Of a stretch of DNA of 64,000 nt, positions 17,185-25,186 are shown one piece after another (positions within the stretch are counted from its first letter, which is position 1; each line of letters opens with the position of its first letter). The notes beneath the pieces were generated by a model that saw only the letters and a list, made by a program, of their open reading frames with translations, searched no databases and was not told the origin of the DNA. Where the stretch lies: contig NZ_QWDD01000001.1 in assembly GCF_003722355.1 (NCBI RefSeq), positions 2,170,001-2,234,000 of the forward strand. The letters run 5' to 3'. The position numbers and the translations under genes are program-made. This DNA is from Methylocystis hirsuta (GTDB lineage: Bacteria; Pseudomonadota; Alphaproteobacteria; Rhizobiales; Beijerinckiaceae).

Positions 17185-17442
17185 CTATGATAAAGGTATT
17201 TTACGTGAGTTTTGCTTAAATACAAAGAATAATACAATAACTAGTAATAATGCCGTGGTATGAATAAAGTCATTTACCTCATTTTTGTGTGGTATGATGA
17301 TTCCATATACATCAAATCCTACCAGTGCTAAGGTAATTATGCATATGGCATACCATGAAATTCTTCCTAGCCCGGTCGTTTCGTAACATGGACCGAATAC
17401 CCCATATAATTTCAATACATTCTTTGCGGAACTGTCGGTCAT
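17185..17442 (-). CDS. AT-rich small membrane protein (ORFan), 85 aa
   Basis: Unrecognised protein with two predicted membrane helices (WYAICIITLALVGFDVYGII, about 30-50, and TALLLVIVLFFVFK, about 62-76) joined by a polar loop. The gene and its flanks are strikingly AT-rich (runs such as aatacaataactag) beside neighbours of high GC, and codon use differs strongly from the rest of the window. A GGGGA lies upstream of the ATG, supporting translation. Composition points to recent horizontal acquisition. Function unknown. Confidence 0.55.
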   Translation of the reverse strand: MTDSSAKNVLKLYGVFGPCYETTGLGRISWYAICIITLALVGFDVYGIIIPHKNEVNDFIHTTALLLVIVLFFVFKQNSRKIPLS

Positions 17443-17644
17443 TTTAGAAATCCCCTATCCGAGCGAATGCGACTGCGCACGAGTTCGCAAGAAAGCCTAT
17501 GCCATTCGCGCAAAATTCAGGGTTAATTTTTTGTCCGCGCCTGCATGCAAGAGTTAAGAATCCTGCATGAGACGAGGACCACTGAATTCGAGGTTTTCTT
17601 TTTGCAGAAATCAAGTGCAAAAGCTCGTCCCCTGGTCGGCCCAC

Positions 17645-18775
17645 TCACCCGCCACCGAGCGCCATGTCGTCGCGGTGGATGATCTCGTCGGGGCCCTTGA
17701 AGCCGAGCAGCGCCTCGATGTCTTTCGTCGAGCGCCCGACGATTTTCGCCGCGTCGGACGCGTCATAGGTCACGAGGCCGCGGCCGATCTCGCCGCCCTT
17801 GGCGTTGCGGATCAAAATGCAGTCGCCGCGCGCGAAGCCGCCTTCGATCCGCGTCACGCCCGCCGGCAGCAGGCTCCTGCCCGAGCGCAGCGCCTTCGCC
17901 GCGCCGTCGTCGATATGCACCGCGCCCTTCGGCTCCAGCGAGCCGGCGATCCATTTCTTGCGCGCCGTCACCGGATTGGACGGCGTCAGAAACCAGGTGC
18001 AGCGCCCGCCCGCGGCGATGCGCGAAATCGGCGCTTCTTCGCGGCCGTCGGCGATCACCATATGCGCGCCGCCGGTCGTGGCGATCTTCGCCGCCTCAAT
18101 CTTGGTGCGCATGCCGCCGCGTGAATATTGCGAGGCGGCGCCCCCCGCCATGGCTTCGATCTCCGCCGTGACGCGCGGCACGACAGGAATGTGCTTGGCG
18201 TTGGGGTTGGAATCGGGCGGGGCGCTGTAGAGCCCGTCGACGTCGGACAGCAGGATCAACAGATCGGCGCTCGCCATGGTGGCGACCCGCGCGGCGAGGC
18301 GGTCATTGTCGCCATAGCGGATTTCGGCCGTCGCCACCGTGTCGTTCTCGTTGATCACCGGCACGGCGCGCAGCGACAAAAGCCGCGTCAGGCATTCGCG
18401 CGCATAGAGATAGCGGCGGCGCTCCTCCGTGTCGCCGAGCGTGACCAGCACCTGTCCGGCGACGAGGCCGCGGTCGTGCAGCGTCTCGGCCCAGAGCCGC
18501 GCCAGGGCGATCTGGCCGACGGCGGCGGCCGCCTGGCTGTCTTCGAGCTTCAGCGCGCCGCGCGGAAATCCCAGCACGCTGCGTCCCAGCGCCACGGCGC
18601 CCGACGAGACGACCAGCACATCGGCGCCGGCGCGATGCAGCTCCGCGATATCGTCGGCGAGGCGCTTCAGCCAGGCGCGTTTCGCCGACGCCTTGTTGGG
18701 GTCGACGATGAGCGAGGAGCCGACCTTGACGACGATGCGTTTGAAGTCGGCGAGGACGGGAGCGCGCTTGGTCAT
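17645..18775 (-). CDS. proB: Glutamate 5-kinase
   Basis: First enzyme of proline synthesis (ATP + L-glutamate to L-glutamyl 5-phosphate). 376 residues. The amino-acid kinase domain runs from about 10 to 260 ([55 protein letters not shown]) and a C-terminal PUA domain from about 285 to 365 ([19 protein letters not shown]), as in the two-domain bacterial enzyme. Nearby genes on this strand (DUF2585) are not obviously related to proline metabolism. Confidence 0.95.
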   Translation of the reverse strand: MTKRAPVLADFKRIVVKVGSSLIVDPNKASAKRAWLKRLADDIAELHRAGADVLVVSSGAVALGRSVLGFPRGALKLEDSQAAAAVGQIALARLWAETLHDRGLVAGQVLVTLGDTEERRRYLYARECLTRLLSLRAVPVINENDTVATAEIRYGDNDRLAARVATMASADLLILLSDVDGLYSAPPDSNPNAKHIPVVPRVTAEIEAMAGGAASQYSRGGMRTKIEAAKIATTGGAHMVIADGREEAPISRIAAGGRCTWFLTPSNPVTARKKWIAGSLEPKGAVHIDDGAAKALRSGRSLLPAGVTRIEGGFARGDCILIRNAKGGEIGRGLVTYDASDAAKIVGRSTKDIEALLGFKGPDEIIHRDDMALGGG

Positions 18776-18871
18776 GCGAGCGGGGCGAAATGTCCGAGGG
18801 ATAGGCGTTTGCGTGCGCGGCCTAGGGAACGCTTGAGTTAGCCCAGCCCGCCAACGACCGCAAATCGGCGC

Positions 18872-19447
18872 CTATGGCGCGCCGTTTTGCCAGCGGCGGA
18901 TGACATCGAACGGATGGATGAAACTGAGCACATTGAGAGTGAAATTGTCTCGAATGTTCAGCGCGACCCCGACTTCAAGAAGCACAGATATTGCGATAAC
19001 GCCCAAAACCGGGAGCCGCCACGCAAGAACGAAGCCCAGCGCCATCGCCAGCGTATCCGCAAGCGAATTGACGATGCTGTCGCCTGCGTAGTCCTGCGCC
19101 GGCGGCTGCTTGCGATAGTGGCGGATGGCGAAGGGCGTGTTTTCGAGGATCTCCCATCCCACTTCAACCGCCAGCGCGATCAGGAAGCGCTGCGCGAGCG
19201 ACAGTCCCGGCGCAGCAAGCCAGACCAGGAAATAGAACAGCACGCCGTGGATGACATGCGTGAAGCTGTACCAGTCGGTGAGCTGCTGAGAGGCGCAGGG
19301 AGAGGCGGCGTCGCCCTCCCACAGCTTGAATTCGCCGCGGGCGCAAAGAAACGGCCGGCCGAGCGCCCAAAGCGCGCCGGCCTGAATGACGAACGCGGCG
19401 ATCGCCGCCGCCGAGACGTCGCACGCCGTCGTCGCGCTCATCATCAT
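18872..19447 (-). CDS. DUF2585 / UPF0314 membrane protein
   Basis: Integral membrane protein of 191 residues with about five hydrophobic segments. It has the family marks CARGEFKLWEGD, TDWYSFTHVIHGVLFYF, EVGWEILENTP and GDSIVNSLADTLAM. The family is typical of Hyphomicrobiales; its function is unknown. Three adjacent ATG codons begin the frame; the first has GAGAAG just upstream. It lies 96 bp upstream of proB and 33 bp downstream of the phasin-like gene, all on one strand. Confidence 0.85.
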   Translation of the reverse strand: MMMSATTACDVSAAAIAAFVIQAGALWALGRPFLCARGEFKLWEGDAASPCASQQLTDWYSFTHVIHGVLFYFLVWLAAPGLSLAQRFLIALAVEVGWEILENTPFAIRHYRKQPPAQDYAGDSIVNSLADTLAMALGFVLAWRLPVLGVIAISVLLEVGVALNIRDNFTLNVLSFIHPFDVIRRWQNGAP

Positions 19448-19480
19448 ATCTTCTCAACTGGAAGACCGGACGATGGAAAA

Positions 19481-19756
19481 CTAGTCTCCGAGTCCGACGA
19501 CCTCGGCGTCTGGGGTCGTCTTGTCGCCGGCCCCAATCGAGAACTCCTCCAGTTCCTCGGTCCAGTATTCGAATTGCCGGCGGCCGTAGTCGACCATGGC
19601 TTCGGCGACGTCGTGCGGCGTTCTCGCCGCCCATACATCCTGCCCGAATTGCAGCGCCGACCGCGTGTTGATCAGGCCGAAGTCCATGACTCTCGATGCG
19701 CAGTCCTGACAGGTCTTGAGCGAACTGAGGAGCGGGGAAGGGTCTGGCGACATCAT
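19481..19756 (-). CDS. Phasin-like small protein
   Basis: 91-residue soluble helical protein. RSALQFGQDVWAARTPHDVA followed by YGRRQFEYWTEELEEF resembles the amphipathic repeat of phasins, proteins that coat polyhydroxyalkanoate granules, but the protein is shorter than most. Two adjacent ATGs at the start follow AGAGGA, which is why this start was taken over one 36 bp upstream. No PHA synthesis genes are nearby in the window, so the role stays inferred. Confidence 0.5.
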   Translation of the reverse strand: MMSPDPSPLLSSLKTCQDCASRVMDFGLINTRSALQFGQDVWAARTPHDVAEAMVDYGRRQFEYWTEELEEFSIGAGDKTTPDAEVVGLGD

Positions 19757-20062
19757 CTTATTCCTCTGAAGTTGCCGGCTATGATTGCCCATCGCCGAAA
19801 ATATGGAGGGAGACGCGGCCGCGCCGACGCCTCCCTCGCCACTGAAAAGTGATCCAATATGCCCTCTAAATAGCGTCCGCTTGATACGAACCTATGACTG
19901 CAGCGACGGATTCTTGCGCGGGGTTTTGAGTTAGGTCAAGTATATGAAACTATTGCATAATTTTTGTTTTGGCTCTATCGCTATTTCAGCCTGTGGCGGT
20001 TGACGGGCGAGTCGAGAGTCGGAATTCTCGGGGTGGATTGCGGCTGCGTTCGGAGGCCCTTG
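19757..20062. other. Divergent intergenic region
   Basis: About 305 bp between the phasin-like gene and the BLUF gene, partly AT-rich (around 19940-19985). It must hold both promoters; TTGACG at 19998 is a possible -35 element for the BLUF gene, but no good -10 partner was found. Confidence 0.35.
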
Positions 20063-20467
20063 ATGCATCGACTTGTCTATTTCAGTAACGCAAATCTTGA
20101 TCTGAACCTCTCCGCGATCGAGGGAATGGTCGAGACGTCCGCAGAGCGAAATCGTCCGCGTCACATTAGCGGGGCGCTCCTCTACAACGGGCAGAATTTT
20201 TTGCAAATTCTGGAGGGTCCGCGGCAAGCGCTGACGCCGCTCTATTTGCAGATCCGGACGGATTCCCGTCACTCCGGCGTCGTCAAGCTCGTTCACGAAC
20301 GCATTTCGATGCGCAGTTTCCCCGATTGGGGAATGAAGCTCGTGTGCGGCGCGCCGGAATACACGGCCGTCACGCGGGAAACGGGGCCGCGCGAGGGCGG
20401 CCTTTCCGCGATGGTTGACGGTTTTTTCAGATTTGGCCAAGCGGCGGCGTTCGCCGAGCTCAGGTGA
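20063..20467 (+). CDS. BLUF-domain blue-light sensor
   Basis: Short BLUF (FAD-based blue-light sensing) protein of 134 residues; the domain fills about residues 1-95. The flavin-network residues are present: Tyr6 (RLVYFS), Asn30 (AERNRPRHISGALLY), Gln48 (FLQILEGP), and Trp89/Met91 (FPDWGMKL). No effector domain is fused, so output must go through a partner protein or the C-terminal tail. Start chosen because CGGAGG lies six bases upstream; the longer frame from 19964 lacks a signal and homology. The next gene, 63 bp downstream in the same direction, is a small protein of unknown function that could be its partner. Confidence 0.85.
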   Translation: MHRLVYFSNANLDLNLSAIEGMVETSAERNRPRHISGALLYNGQNFLQILEGPRQALTPLYLQIRTDSRHSGVVKLVHERISMRSFPDWGMKLVCGAPEYTAVTRETGPREGGLSAMVDGFFRFGQAAAFAELR

Positions 20468-20530
20468 GCGCAATTCTTGCTTAGGTAGATCGCTGACATC
20501 GGGCGCGATGTCCGCCCTTCGGAGCTACTA

Positions 20531-20779
20531 ATGTTAGGAATTGCCAAGAAAAACGGCTCGTCTGGGAGCGAGAACAAGGTGGCGGCGGGGGGCCGTGACG
20601 GCCGGCTTTTATCCGGCTATTTGCTCAATCTGCATCGTGGCGCGGCGCCGGTGAGAGAACTGATGCTCGCCGACATCGAAAGGTTCCAGTCGCTCGGCGC
20701 AACAGGATATGCCGACGATTTGCGTGTCGCGCTGAAGCGGTTCACGTCCGAGTTCATCGACCGGAAGGATCGGCGCTAG
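20531..20779 (+). CDS. Small hypothetical protein downstream of BLUF gene, 82 aa
   Basis: Unrecognised soluble protein. A polar N-terminus (MLGIAKKNGSSGSENK) is followed by a helical part (LLSGYLLNLHRG and IERFQSLGATGYADDLRVA). GGAG lies seven bases before the ATG. Co-orientation and closeness to the BLUF gene suggest a shared transcript, but nothing in the sequence shows a function. Confidence 0.55.
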   Translation: MLGIAKKNGSSGSENKVAAGGRDGRLLSGYLLNLHRGAAPVRELMLADIERFQSLGATGYADDLRVALKRFTSEFIDRKDRR

Positions 20780-20865
20780 GCTCCGCTTGCGCCGAAGTTC
20801 CGTCGGCGGGGAAGTTCGCCCTGTCTCGCGGCCCAGCGCTCGGCCGCGCCAATTTAGCCAAACCG

Positions 20866-22194
20866 TCAGTCGATCACCCGCGCGCGAGTCTCGCGCTCAT
20901 AGCTGGCGAGCGCATCGCTGATCGCCACGTCATAGCGCGCGTGCGATCCGAGAGCTTTCAGATGCGGCGGCAGCGCGGCGAGCTGCTCCTTCGCGTAATC
21001 GCGAATTTGCGGAAGGTCGCATGTTTGCTCCGCGACCGGGCGACCTGACAGCATGAACGGCTGCAGCAATGGGACGCCCGGCAGAGTTTCGCCCTCTCGG
21101 GCGATGACGTCCCTGACTGCGACTCCGTCTCTAAACTCTCGAAATACCTGCTTGCGGCCCGGCAGCGATTGCTTGCCCGCCGACAGCTTCATGCGTCCCT
21201 TGCCGGCGTATTCGGTCAGCTTATAGGCGATGTCGACGGCGGGCGCGTCGCTCGACACCGCCATATCCGTCCCGACGCCAAAGACATCGATGGGCGCGCC
21301 GCGCAACGTCAGAGCGTCGATCTTGGTTTCCTCAAGGCCGCCGCTGGCGACGATCTGCACGTCGGTCAAGCCGGCGTCATCGAGGATGCGGCGCGTTTGG
21401 CGCGACAGCATGTCGAGATCGCCGGAGTCGAGACGCACCGCGCGGACTTTGAAGTTCGTCCCGAGCGCCCTCGCGAGCGCGACGACCTTCTTGACGCCTT
21501 CGATCGTGTCATAGGTATCGACGAGCAATGTCGTTTCGGGAAAGACTTCGCTGAAAGACTGAAAGGCGTCCATCTCGGAGGCGCAGGCTTCGACAAAGCT
21601 GTGCGCCATCGTTCCGGCGACGGGCAATCCATAGGCTTGCCCGGCCGCGACGTTGGAGGTCGACTCGACTCCGCCGATGTAGAATGCACGCGCGCCCTTT
21701 GTCGCCGCATCCACGCCGTGCGCGCGTCTTGCGCCGAAATCGACGACGCTGGCGCCGCGCGCCGCGGCGACGACGCGCGCCGCTTTCGACGCCAGTATCG
21801 TTTGCAGTCCGATCTGATTCAGCACGAGCGTTTCGATGAGCTGCGCTTCGGCGATGGGCGCGATCACTTCCAGGATCGGTTCGTTCTGAAAGAACGGCGT
21901 GCCTTCGCGCATCGCATAGATGTCGCCGGAGAAGCGGAAATCCGCGAGCCAGTCGAGGAACGGCTGCGAAGAGATTTTGAGCGAGCCCAGATAGTCAATG
22001 TGCCGCGGCTCGAAACGCAGATGCTCGATCTCATGAAGCAGATCGTTCAAGCCGGCGGCGATCAGAAAATTGCGTTGCGGCGGCATATTGCGCACGAAAA
22101 GGCTGAACGTCGCTGGCGCGTTCATGCCCAACTCGAAATAGGCGCGCAGCATCGTGAATTCATAGAGATCCGCGAAGAGCGCGCTGCTGGACAC
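20866..22194 (-). CDS. pncB: Nicotinate phosphoribosyltransferase
   Basis: NAD salvage enzyme converting nicotinate and PRPP to nicotinate mononucleotide. 442 residues. N-terminal ALFADLYEFTMLRAYFELGM is the conserved opening; the core includes FSLFVRNMPPQRNFLIAAG, DFGARRAHG, GTMAHSFVEA, LVDTYDTIEG, VRLDSGDL and FGVGTDMAVS, all expected phosphoribosyl-binding or catalytic loops. The nicotinamidase gene lies 129 bp upstream on the same strand, so the two consecutive steps from nicotinamide to nicotinate mononucleotide are encoded together. Confidence 0.93.
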   Translation of the reverse strand: MSSSALFADLYEFTMLRAYFELGMNAPATFSLFVRNMPPQRNFLIAAGLNDLLHEIEHLRFEPRHIDYLGSLKISSQPFLDWLADFRFSGDIYAMREGTPFFQNEPILEVIAPIAEAQLIETLVLNQIGLQTILASKAARVVAAARGASVVDFGARRAHGVDAATKGARAFYIGGVESTSNVAAGQAYGLPVAGTMAHSFVEACASEMDAFQSFSEVFPETTLLVDTYDTIEGVKKVVALARALGTNFKVRAVRLDSGDLDMLSRQTRRILDDAGLTDVQIVASGGLEETKIDALTLRGAPIDVFGVGTDMAVSSDAPAVDIAYKLTEYAGKGRMKLSAGKQSLPGRKQVFREFRDGVAVRDVIAREGETLPGVPLLQPFMLSGRPVAEQTCDLPQIRDYAKEQLAALPPHLKALGSHARYDVAISDALASYERETRARVID

Positions 22195-22323
22195 GATCGC
22201 TGCTTCCTTTGCCGCAATGGGTCAAGGCTGAAAGCGCTCGCGCCCGTCGGGACCATAGCCATGGCTTCCGGGCCGGGCAATGTCAGGGCTCGCGCTGCGT
22301 CACGCGTCTTGTGAGAGCGCCGC

Positions 22324-22896
22324 TCACCCGTCTTCGACGAAGACGCCCGCCTTCCGCATCTTTTCGACAGCGTCTCTTCCGCCTTCCGGCGTAATGGCGC
22401 GCGCGCCGGAAAGCCGCACATGCGTTTCAAATCCTTCCGAGACGGCGTCCAGCGCCGTTTCGAGCACGCAGACGTCGAGCGCCAGTCCGACGATCAAGAG
22501 GCGACGCACGCCAAGACGCCGCAGCCGCTCCGCGAGACCCGTTCCGTTGAGCGCTGAAAGCTGGTCGCGCTCGAGCGATTCTCCCTTGCTGACGATGATT
22601 GCGCGCTCTGGCAGGCGCAGATCGGGATGGAACTGCGCGCCGGCGCTGCCCTGAACGCAGTGCGCCGGCCATGGTCCGCCACAGTCGCGAAAGCTCGCAT
22701 GGCCGATTGGATGCCAGTCCCGCGACGCGACGATGGGAACGCCGGCGGCGACGGCTTCCTCGATGAGTTCATTGACCACGGAGACGATCTTGTCGGCTCC
22801 GGAAACCTCTAAGGCGCCGCCGGCGCAGAAATCGCGCTGCACGTCCAAGACGATGAGCGCGTCGCCAGGCGTCAGCCGCATCGCTTCGCTGGCCAT
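22324..22896 (-). CDS. pncA: Nicotinamidase (isochorismatase-like)
   Basis: Hydrolyses nicotinamide to nicotinate. 190 residues. The catalytic triad is visible as Asp in IVLDVQRDFCAGGALEV, Lys in VSKGESLERDQLSA and Cys in GLALDVCVLETALDA; the metal-site pattern is in SRDWHPIGHASF. The extra Cys beside the first Asp (RDFC) is common in PncA. Adjacent to pncB on the same strand. Confidence 0.93.
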   Translation of the reverse strand: MASEAMRLTPGDALIVLDVQRDFCAGGALEVSGADKIVSVVNELIEEAVAAGVPIVASRDWHPIGHASFRDCGGPWPAHCVQGSAGAQFHPDLRLPERAIIVSKGESLERDQLSALNGTGLAERLRRLGVRRLLIVGLALDVCVLETALDAVSEGFETHVRLSGARAITPEGGRDAVEKMRKAGVFVEDG

Positions 22897-23109
22897 GAGG
22901 CTGCTCCGCTAGAGACGGCGCGCTCGCCCGGTCCTGATCGAATGCGTGAGCAGGGCGCGTTCCGTGGGGATGATCCTAGCTGCGGGCGCGGCCCAGCGCG
23001 AGCGCCCGGGGCGGGCTCAGAGATTTCCAAACCAGGCGATGGATGAGCCGCTAGCCGCGCCATCGAGGCGCTCGTTGATTGTCAAATTCGTCGGGGTGAT
23101 CCGCGCCGA

Positions 23110-23307
23110 TTAGGAGGGCGACCCGGAATGGCGCTTCTTTGCTTCTTTAACCAAATCTTGAATCTGCTTTCTAAGAAGCGGTCCATAAATCTGACGTCCG
23201 TCATAGCCTTCACGATCAAGGCGCTTCACCAGATCGCCGATGCACGCGCACTCTCCAGAGCGCGCCAGCACGAACGCACGCTCAAGCGTTGTCAGGATAG
23301 TTGGCAT
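23110..23307 (-). CDS. Small conserved hypothetical protein, 65 aa
   Basis: Short helical protein: TTLERAFVLARSGECACIGD and DREGYDGRQIYGPLLRKQIQ resemble a small uncharacterised family common in Hyphomicrobiales, in which an ERAFxLARSG opening is followed by an RLxxEGYDxxQI stretch. A GAGAG lies upstream of the ATG. No partner or function can be named. Confidence 0.55.
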   Translation of the reverse strand: MPTILTTLERAFVLARSGECACIGDLVKRLDREGYDGRQIYGPLLRKQIQDLVKEAKKRHSGSPS

Positions 23308-23422
23308 GCTCGCGGCACTCTCACGGACTCTTTCAAAAGCGTAGTTAGCGGTGATGCGCGGCCGTCGCTTTCTGCTCCCTTGCTGCGGGCCGTCTGCGTT
23401 CGCCCCGCAAAGAGCGAGGTCG

Positions 23423-23632
23423 CTAGGGCCGCCGAGATTTGGCGTTGGCGCCGGCGCGCCCCCAATCCAACTCGGCCATCACATCCATGATCCTCTTGGG
23501 CAGCGGCTCTGTCAGGATTTTGTCGAACTTGGATCTCAGATGCTCGCCGATCGATTCCATTGCGGCGTCGGGCCGCGCTCCCCCCTTGCCGGCGGCCGCG
23601 TGCCGCCAATCGCCCGGCCCTCTGTCCGGCAT
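23423..23632 (-). CDS. NepR-like anti-sigma factor
   Basis: 69-residue protein whose C-terminal half (MESIGEHLRSKFDKILTEPL, then PKRIMDVMAELD) matches the NepR pattern IGxxLRxxYDxxxxEPxPxRxxxLxxxLD. NepR holds the general-stress sigma factor EcfG inactive until phosphorylated PhyR takes NepR away. Start chosen from a strong AAGGAGG seven bases upstream. A promoter of EcfG type lies just upstream. Neither ecfG nor phyR is adjacent here, which is unusual for the main nepR copy, so this may be an extra copy. Confidence 0.7.
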   Translation of the reverse strand: MPDRGPGDWRHAAAGKGGARPDAAMESIGEHLRSKFDKILTEPLPKRIMDVMAELDWGRAGANAKSRRP

Positions 23633-23656
23633 GACGCATCCTCCTTGAAGGGAGAG

Positions 23657-23681
23657 AAACTGCGTCACGTTTGCATTGTTC
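23657..23681 (-). promoter_or_regulatory. EcfG-type promoter of the nepR-like gene
   Basis: Read on the minus strand: GGAAC, 16 bases, AGTT, against the general-stress sigma consensus GGAAC-N16/17-(C)GTT. It ends about 25 bases before the start codon, leaving room for a short leader with the Shine-Dalgarno site. Autoregulation of nepR by EcfG is typical of the family. Confidence 0.6.
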
Positions 23682-23995
23682 CCTGCAAAGTATTTAAAAT
23701 TAAAGCCTTAGCAGGACCAAAGCAGCGGATCCGATGCGGCGGCGCAACCTGTTAAGAGGCGATCTCGCTCGGGCCGGGCATGGGATTGGGGCATCGCTTC
23801 ACCCATCCGACGGCCTAGCCGGCGCCCAGGCCGCAGCGCTGGAGATCAAGATGACGAAGACAACGTTATCGCGTTCCGCCGGCGAAAGATGATTGATCGC
23901 AACGACAAAGGCGCATGTCGGATAAGTTGGCGAAAAATAATGTGAATTAGAGACATGCCGTTGACGGGCAGGCGCAGACAGAGCAATATTGCTAG

Positions 23996-24056
23996 ATTGA
24001 GCGCGGCAATTTTCTCCTCCCCGATGGCCTCGCCCTCACAGGCGAGGTCTTTTTTG
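23996..24056 (+). ncRNA. Candidate small RNA with anti-Shine-Dalgarno motif
   Basis: A TTGACG box at 23961 with a poor -10 match (CAATAT, 17 bases later) is followed by an apparently non-coding stretch. This carries CTCCTCCCC (24014-24022) in an unpaired region and ends in a perfect terminator hairpin. The design (single-stranded anti-SD motif just before a terminator) resembles the alphaproteobacterial alpha-r14/cuckoo-type sRNAs. No coding frame leads into this terminator on the plus strand. Boundaries are estimates. Confidence 0.4.
24027..24056 (+). terminator. Rho-independent terminator
   Basis: Stem CCTCGCC / GGCGAGG (24028-24034 with 24041-24047), six-base loop, then TCTTTTTT. No annotated gene on the plus strand ends nearby, which is the reason to suspect a small RNA. 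Confidence 0.75.
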
Positions 24057-24172
24057 ATTGATGCTCGCGGGCTCCGGACGCAACAGCGCGCCCGGATCAT
24101 CACGTGTCATCTGCGCCCTTCAAATAACCCCACAGCGCCTTAGTTCTCCATCAGAAAAATAGGGAGGACCCG

Positions 24173-24400
24173 ATGCGCAAAATCCTGAAGCTTGGCGCAA
24201 TTCTCGCAGCAGCGATGTCGTGGGCGTCACTGGCACAAGCCGGCACATGGCCCGACAATCGGAATCAGCCGGACTACGGCGGCCACTACCGACACGGGCA
24301 CCGTGATTGGGGCGGCGGCTACGGCTACTACGGTGGGGGTGGCGGCCGCGGCTCCTGCTGGGTGTGGGATCAAGGCCAATGGGTCTGGGTTTGCCGGTGA
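24173..24400 (+). CDS. Small secreted Gly/Trp-rich protein with WVWVCR end
   Basis: 75-residue exported protein: signal peptide (about 1-23, ending ASLAQA), a Gly/Tyr/His-rich middle (GGHYRHGHRDWGGGYGYYGG) and a C-terminal block SCWVWDQGQWVWVCR with two cysteines that may form a disulfide. Very strong AGGGAGGA before the ATG. A related protein ending in the same WVWVCR is encoded convergently at 24504-24704. Function unknown. Confidence 0.65.
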   Translation: MRKILKLGAILAAAMSWASLAQAGTWPDNRNQPDYGGHYRHGHRDWGGGYGYYGGGGGRGSCWVWDQGQWVWVCR

Positions 24401-24423
24401 CGCCCCGCTGTTCGCACAAAATG

Positions 24424-24447
24424 ACGCCCGCCATATTTGGCGGGCGT
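24424..24447 (+). terminator. Terminator between the two WVWVCR genes
   Basis: Nine-base stem ACGCCCGCC / GGCGGGCGT followed by TTTGTCATT, 24 bp past the stop of the plus-strand gene. It may serve both convergent genes. Confidence 0.6.
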
Positions 24448-24503
24448 TTGTCATTCGGGTCGCCCCGAAATTTGCCGGACGGTGATTGTTGCGCGAAACG
24501 CCG

Positions 24504-24704
24504 TCAGCGACAGACCCATACCCATTTTCCGTGGTGAAGGTGCCAGCAAACGTTATGTCTGTGCTGGCCAGGAGTGCTCCAGTCGCGATGCATGTGCCTG
24601 CCGTGTCCGCCAGGGACCATTCCATGAGTTTGAGGATCATGGGCCATCGCGGGGGCCGAAAGGAAGAGAGTCGACCCGGCTAAAATCAATAGCAGCTTGC
24701 GCAT
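24504..24704 (-). CDS. Small secreted His-rich protein with WVWVCR end
   Basis: 66-residue exported protein: signal peptide (LLLILAGSTLFLSAPAMA, about 1-21), a His-rich middle (HGRHMHRDWSTPGQHRH) and the C-terminal block NVCWHLHHGKWVWVCR. It shares CW-x4-G-x-WVWVCR with the convergent neighbour at 24173-24400, so the two look like diverged copies. GGAGA lies upstream of the ATG. Function unknown; the His-rich part could bind metal. Confidence 0.65.
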   Translation of the reverse strand: MRKLLLILAGSTLFLSAPAMAHDPQTHGMVPGGHGRHMHRDWSTPGQHRHNVCWHLHHGKWVWVCR

Positions 24705-25051
24705 TTTTTTTCTCCGCCAATCCTCGCCGCCACAAAAGATAAGCTGCGAAAGCGCTTCGGTAAACTGCCTAGGTGAGGGCTATTGTGAGCGATCCCTATG
24801 CACGATACCGCGGCCAGTCCGGCATGAGATGCACGTCGCGCGACCCGCACGCCGAACTAACGAAGCGCCGGGACCTCGCCAAGCGGATAAAGCGAAGCTC
24901 TGCGGCGTTCCGCAGTGCGCCGAACGGGATAACACCGCAACGTCGACAAGCTCGATGCAAGCAAAACGTGCGAGCGCCGCGGACGCCTTGGCTTTGCAGG
25001 TCGGCGATCGTGGGCGGGGCAGGGGGCATGAATCAAGCGGGCGCGAGACCG
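24705..25051. other. Intergenic stretch without recognised gene
   Basis: About 350 bp between a small secreted-protein gene and the broken host gene of the IS island. Frames open here have shadow-like composition (Arg/Ser-rich, no ribosome binding site, no recognisable motif). Nothing else was seen. Confidence 0.4.
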
Positions 25052-25172
25052 CTACGTCACGCCTTCCCAAGCAGCCAGCGCGGCTTCACACAACCAAAGC
25101 ACGTCAATAATCTCGCCATTAAACTTGACGCGAATAACCTCGGTCGTATCGGAAAAGGTAGTTCCGTCGCTA
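25052..25172 (-). pseudogene. Hypothetical gene, 3' fragment (split by IS nest)
   Basis: The C-terminal 40 residues (SDGTTFSDTTEVIRVKFNGE, then IIDVLWLCEAALAAWEG) of the gene whose 5' part lies at 31366-31684. The fragment begins exactly at the IS5 left end and has no start codon. With the IS and one TA copy removed, it joins the 5' part in frame. Confidence 0.75.
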
Positions 25173-25186
25173 GGGCCTGTTGAGAT

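Noticed and set aside
23846..24103. Minus-strand protein of 85 residues
   Set aside because: It overlaps the terminator and candidate sRNA in antisense, has no SD site and no recognisable features.
24773..25183. A plus-strand protein of 136 residues
   Set aside because: No ribosome binding site, shadow-like Arg/Ser composition, and its 3' end runs into the IS5 left end and the antisense of the broken host gene.
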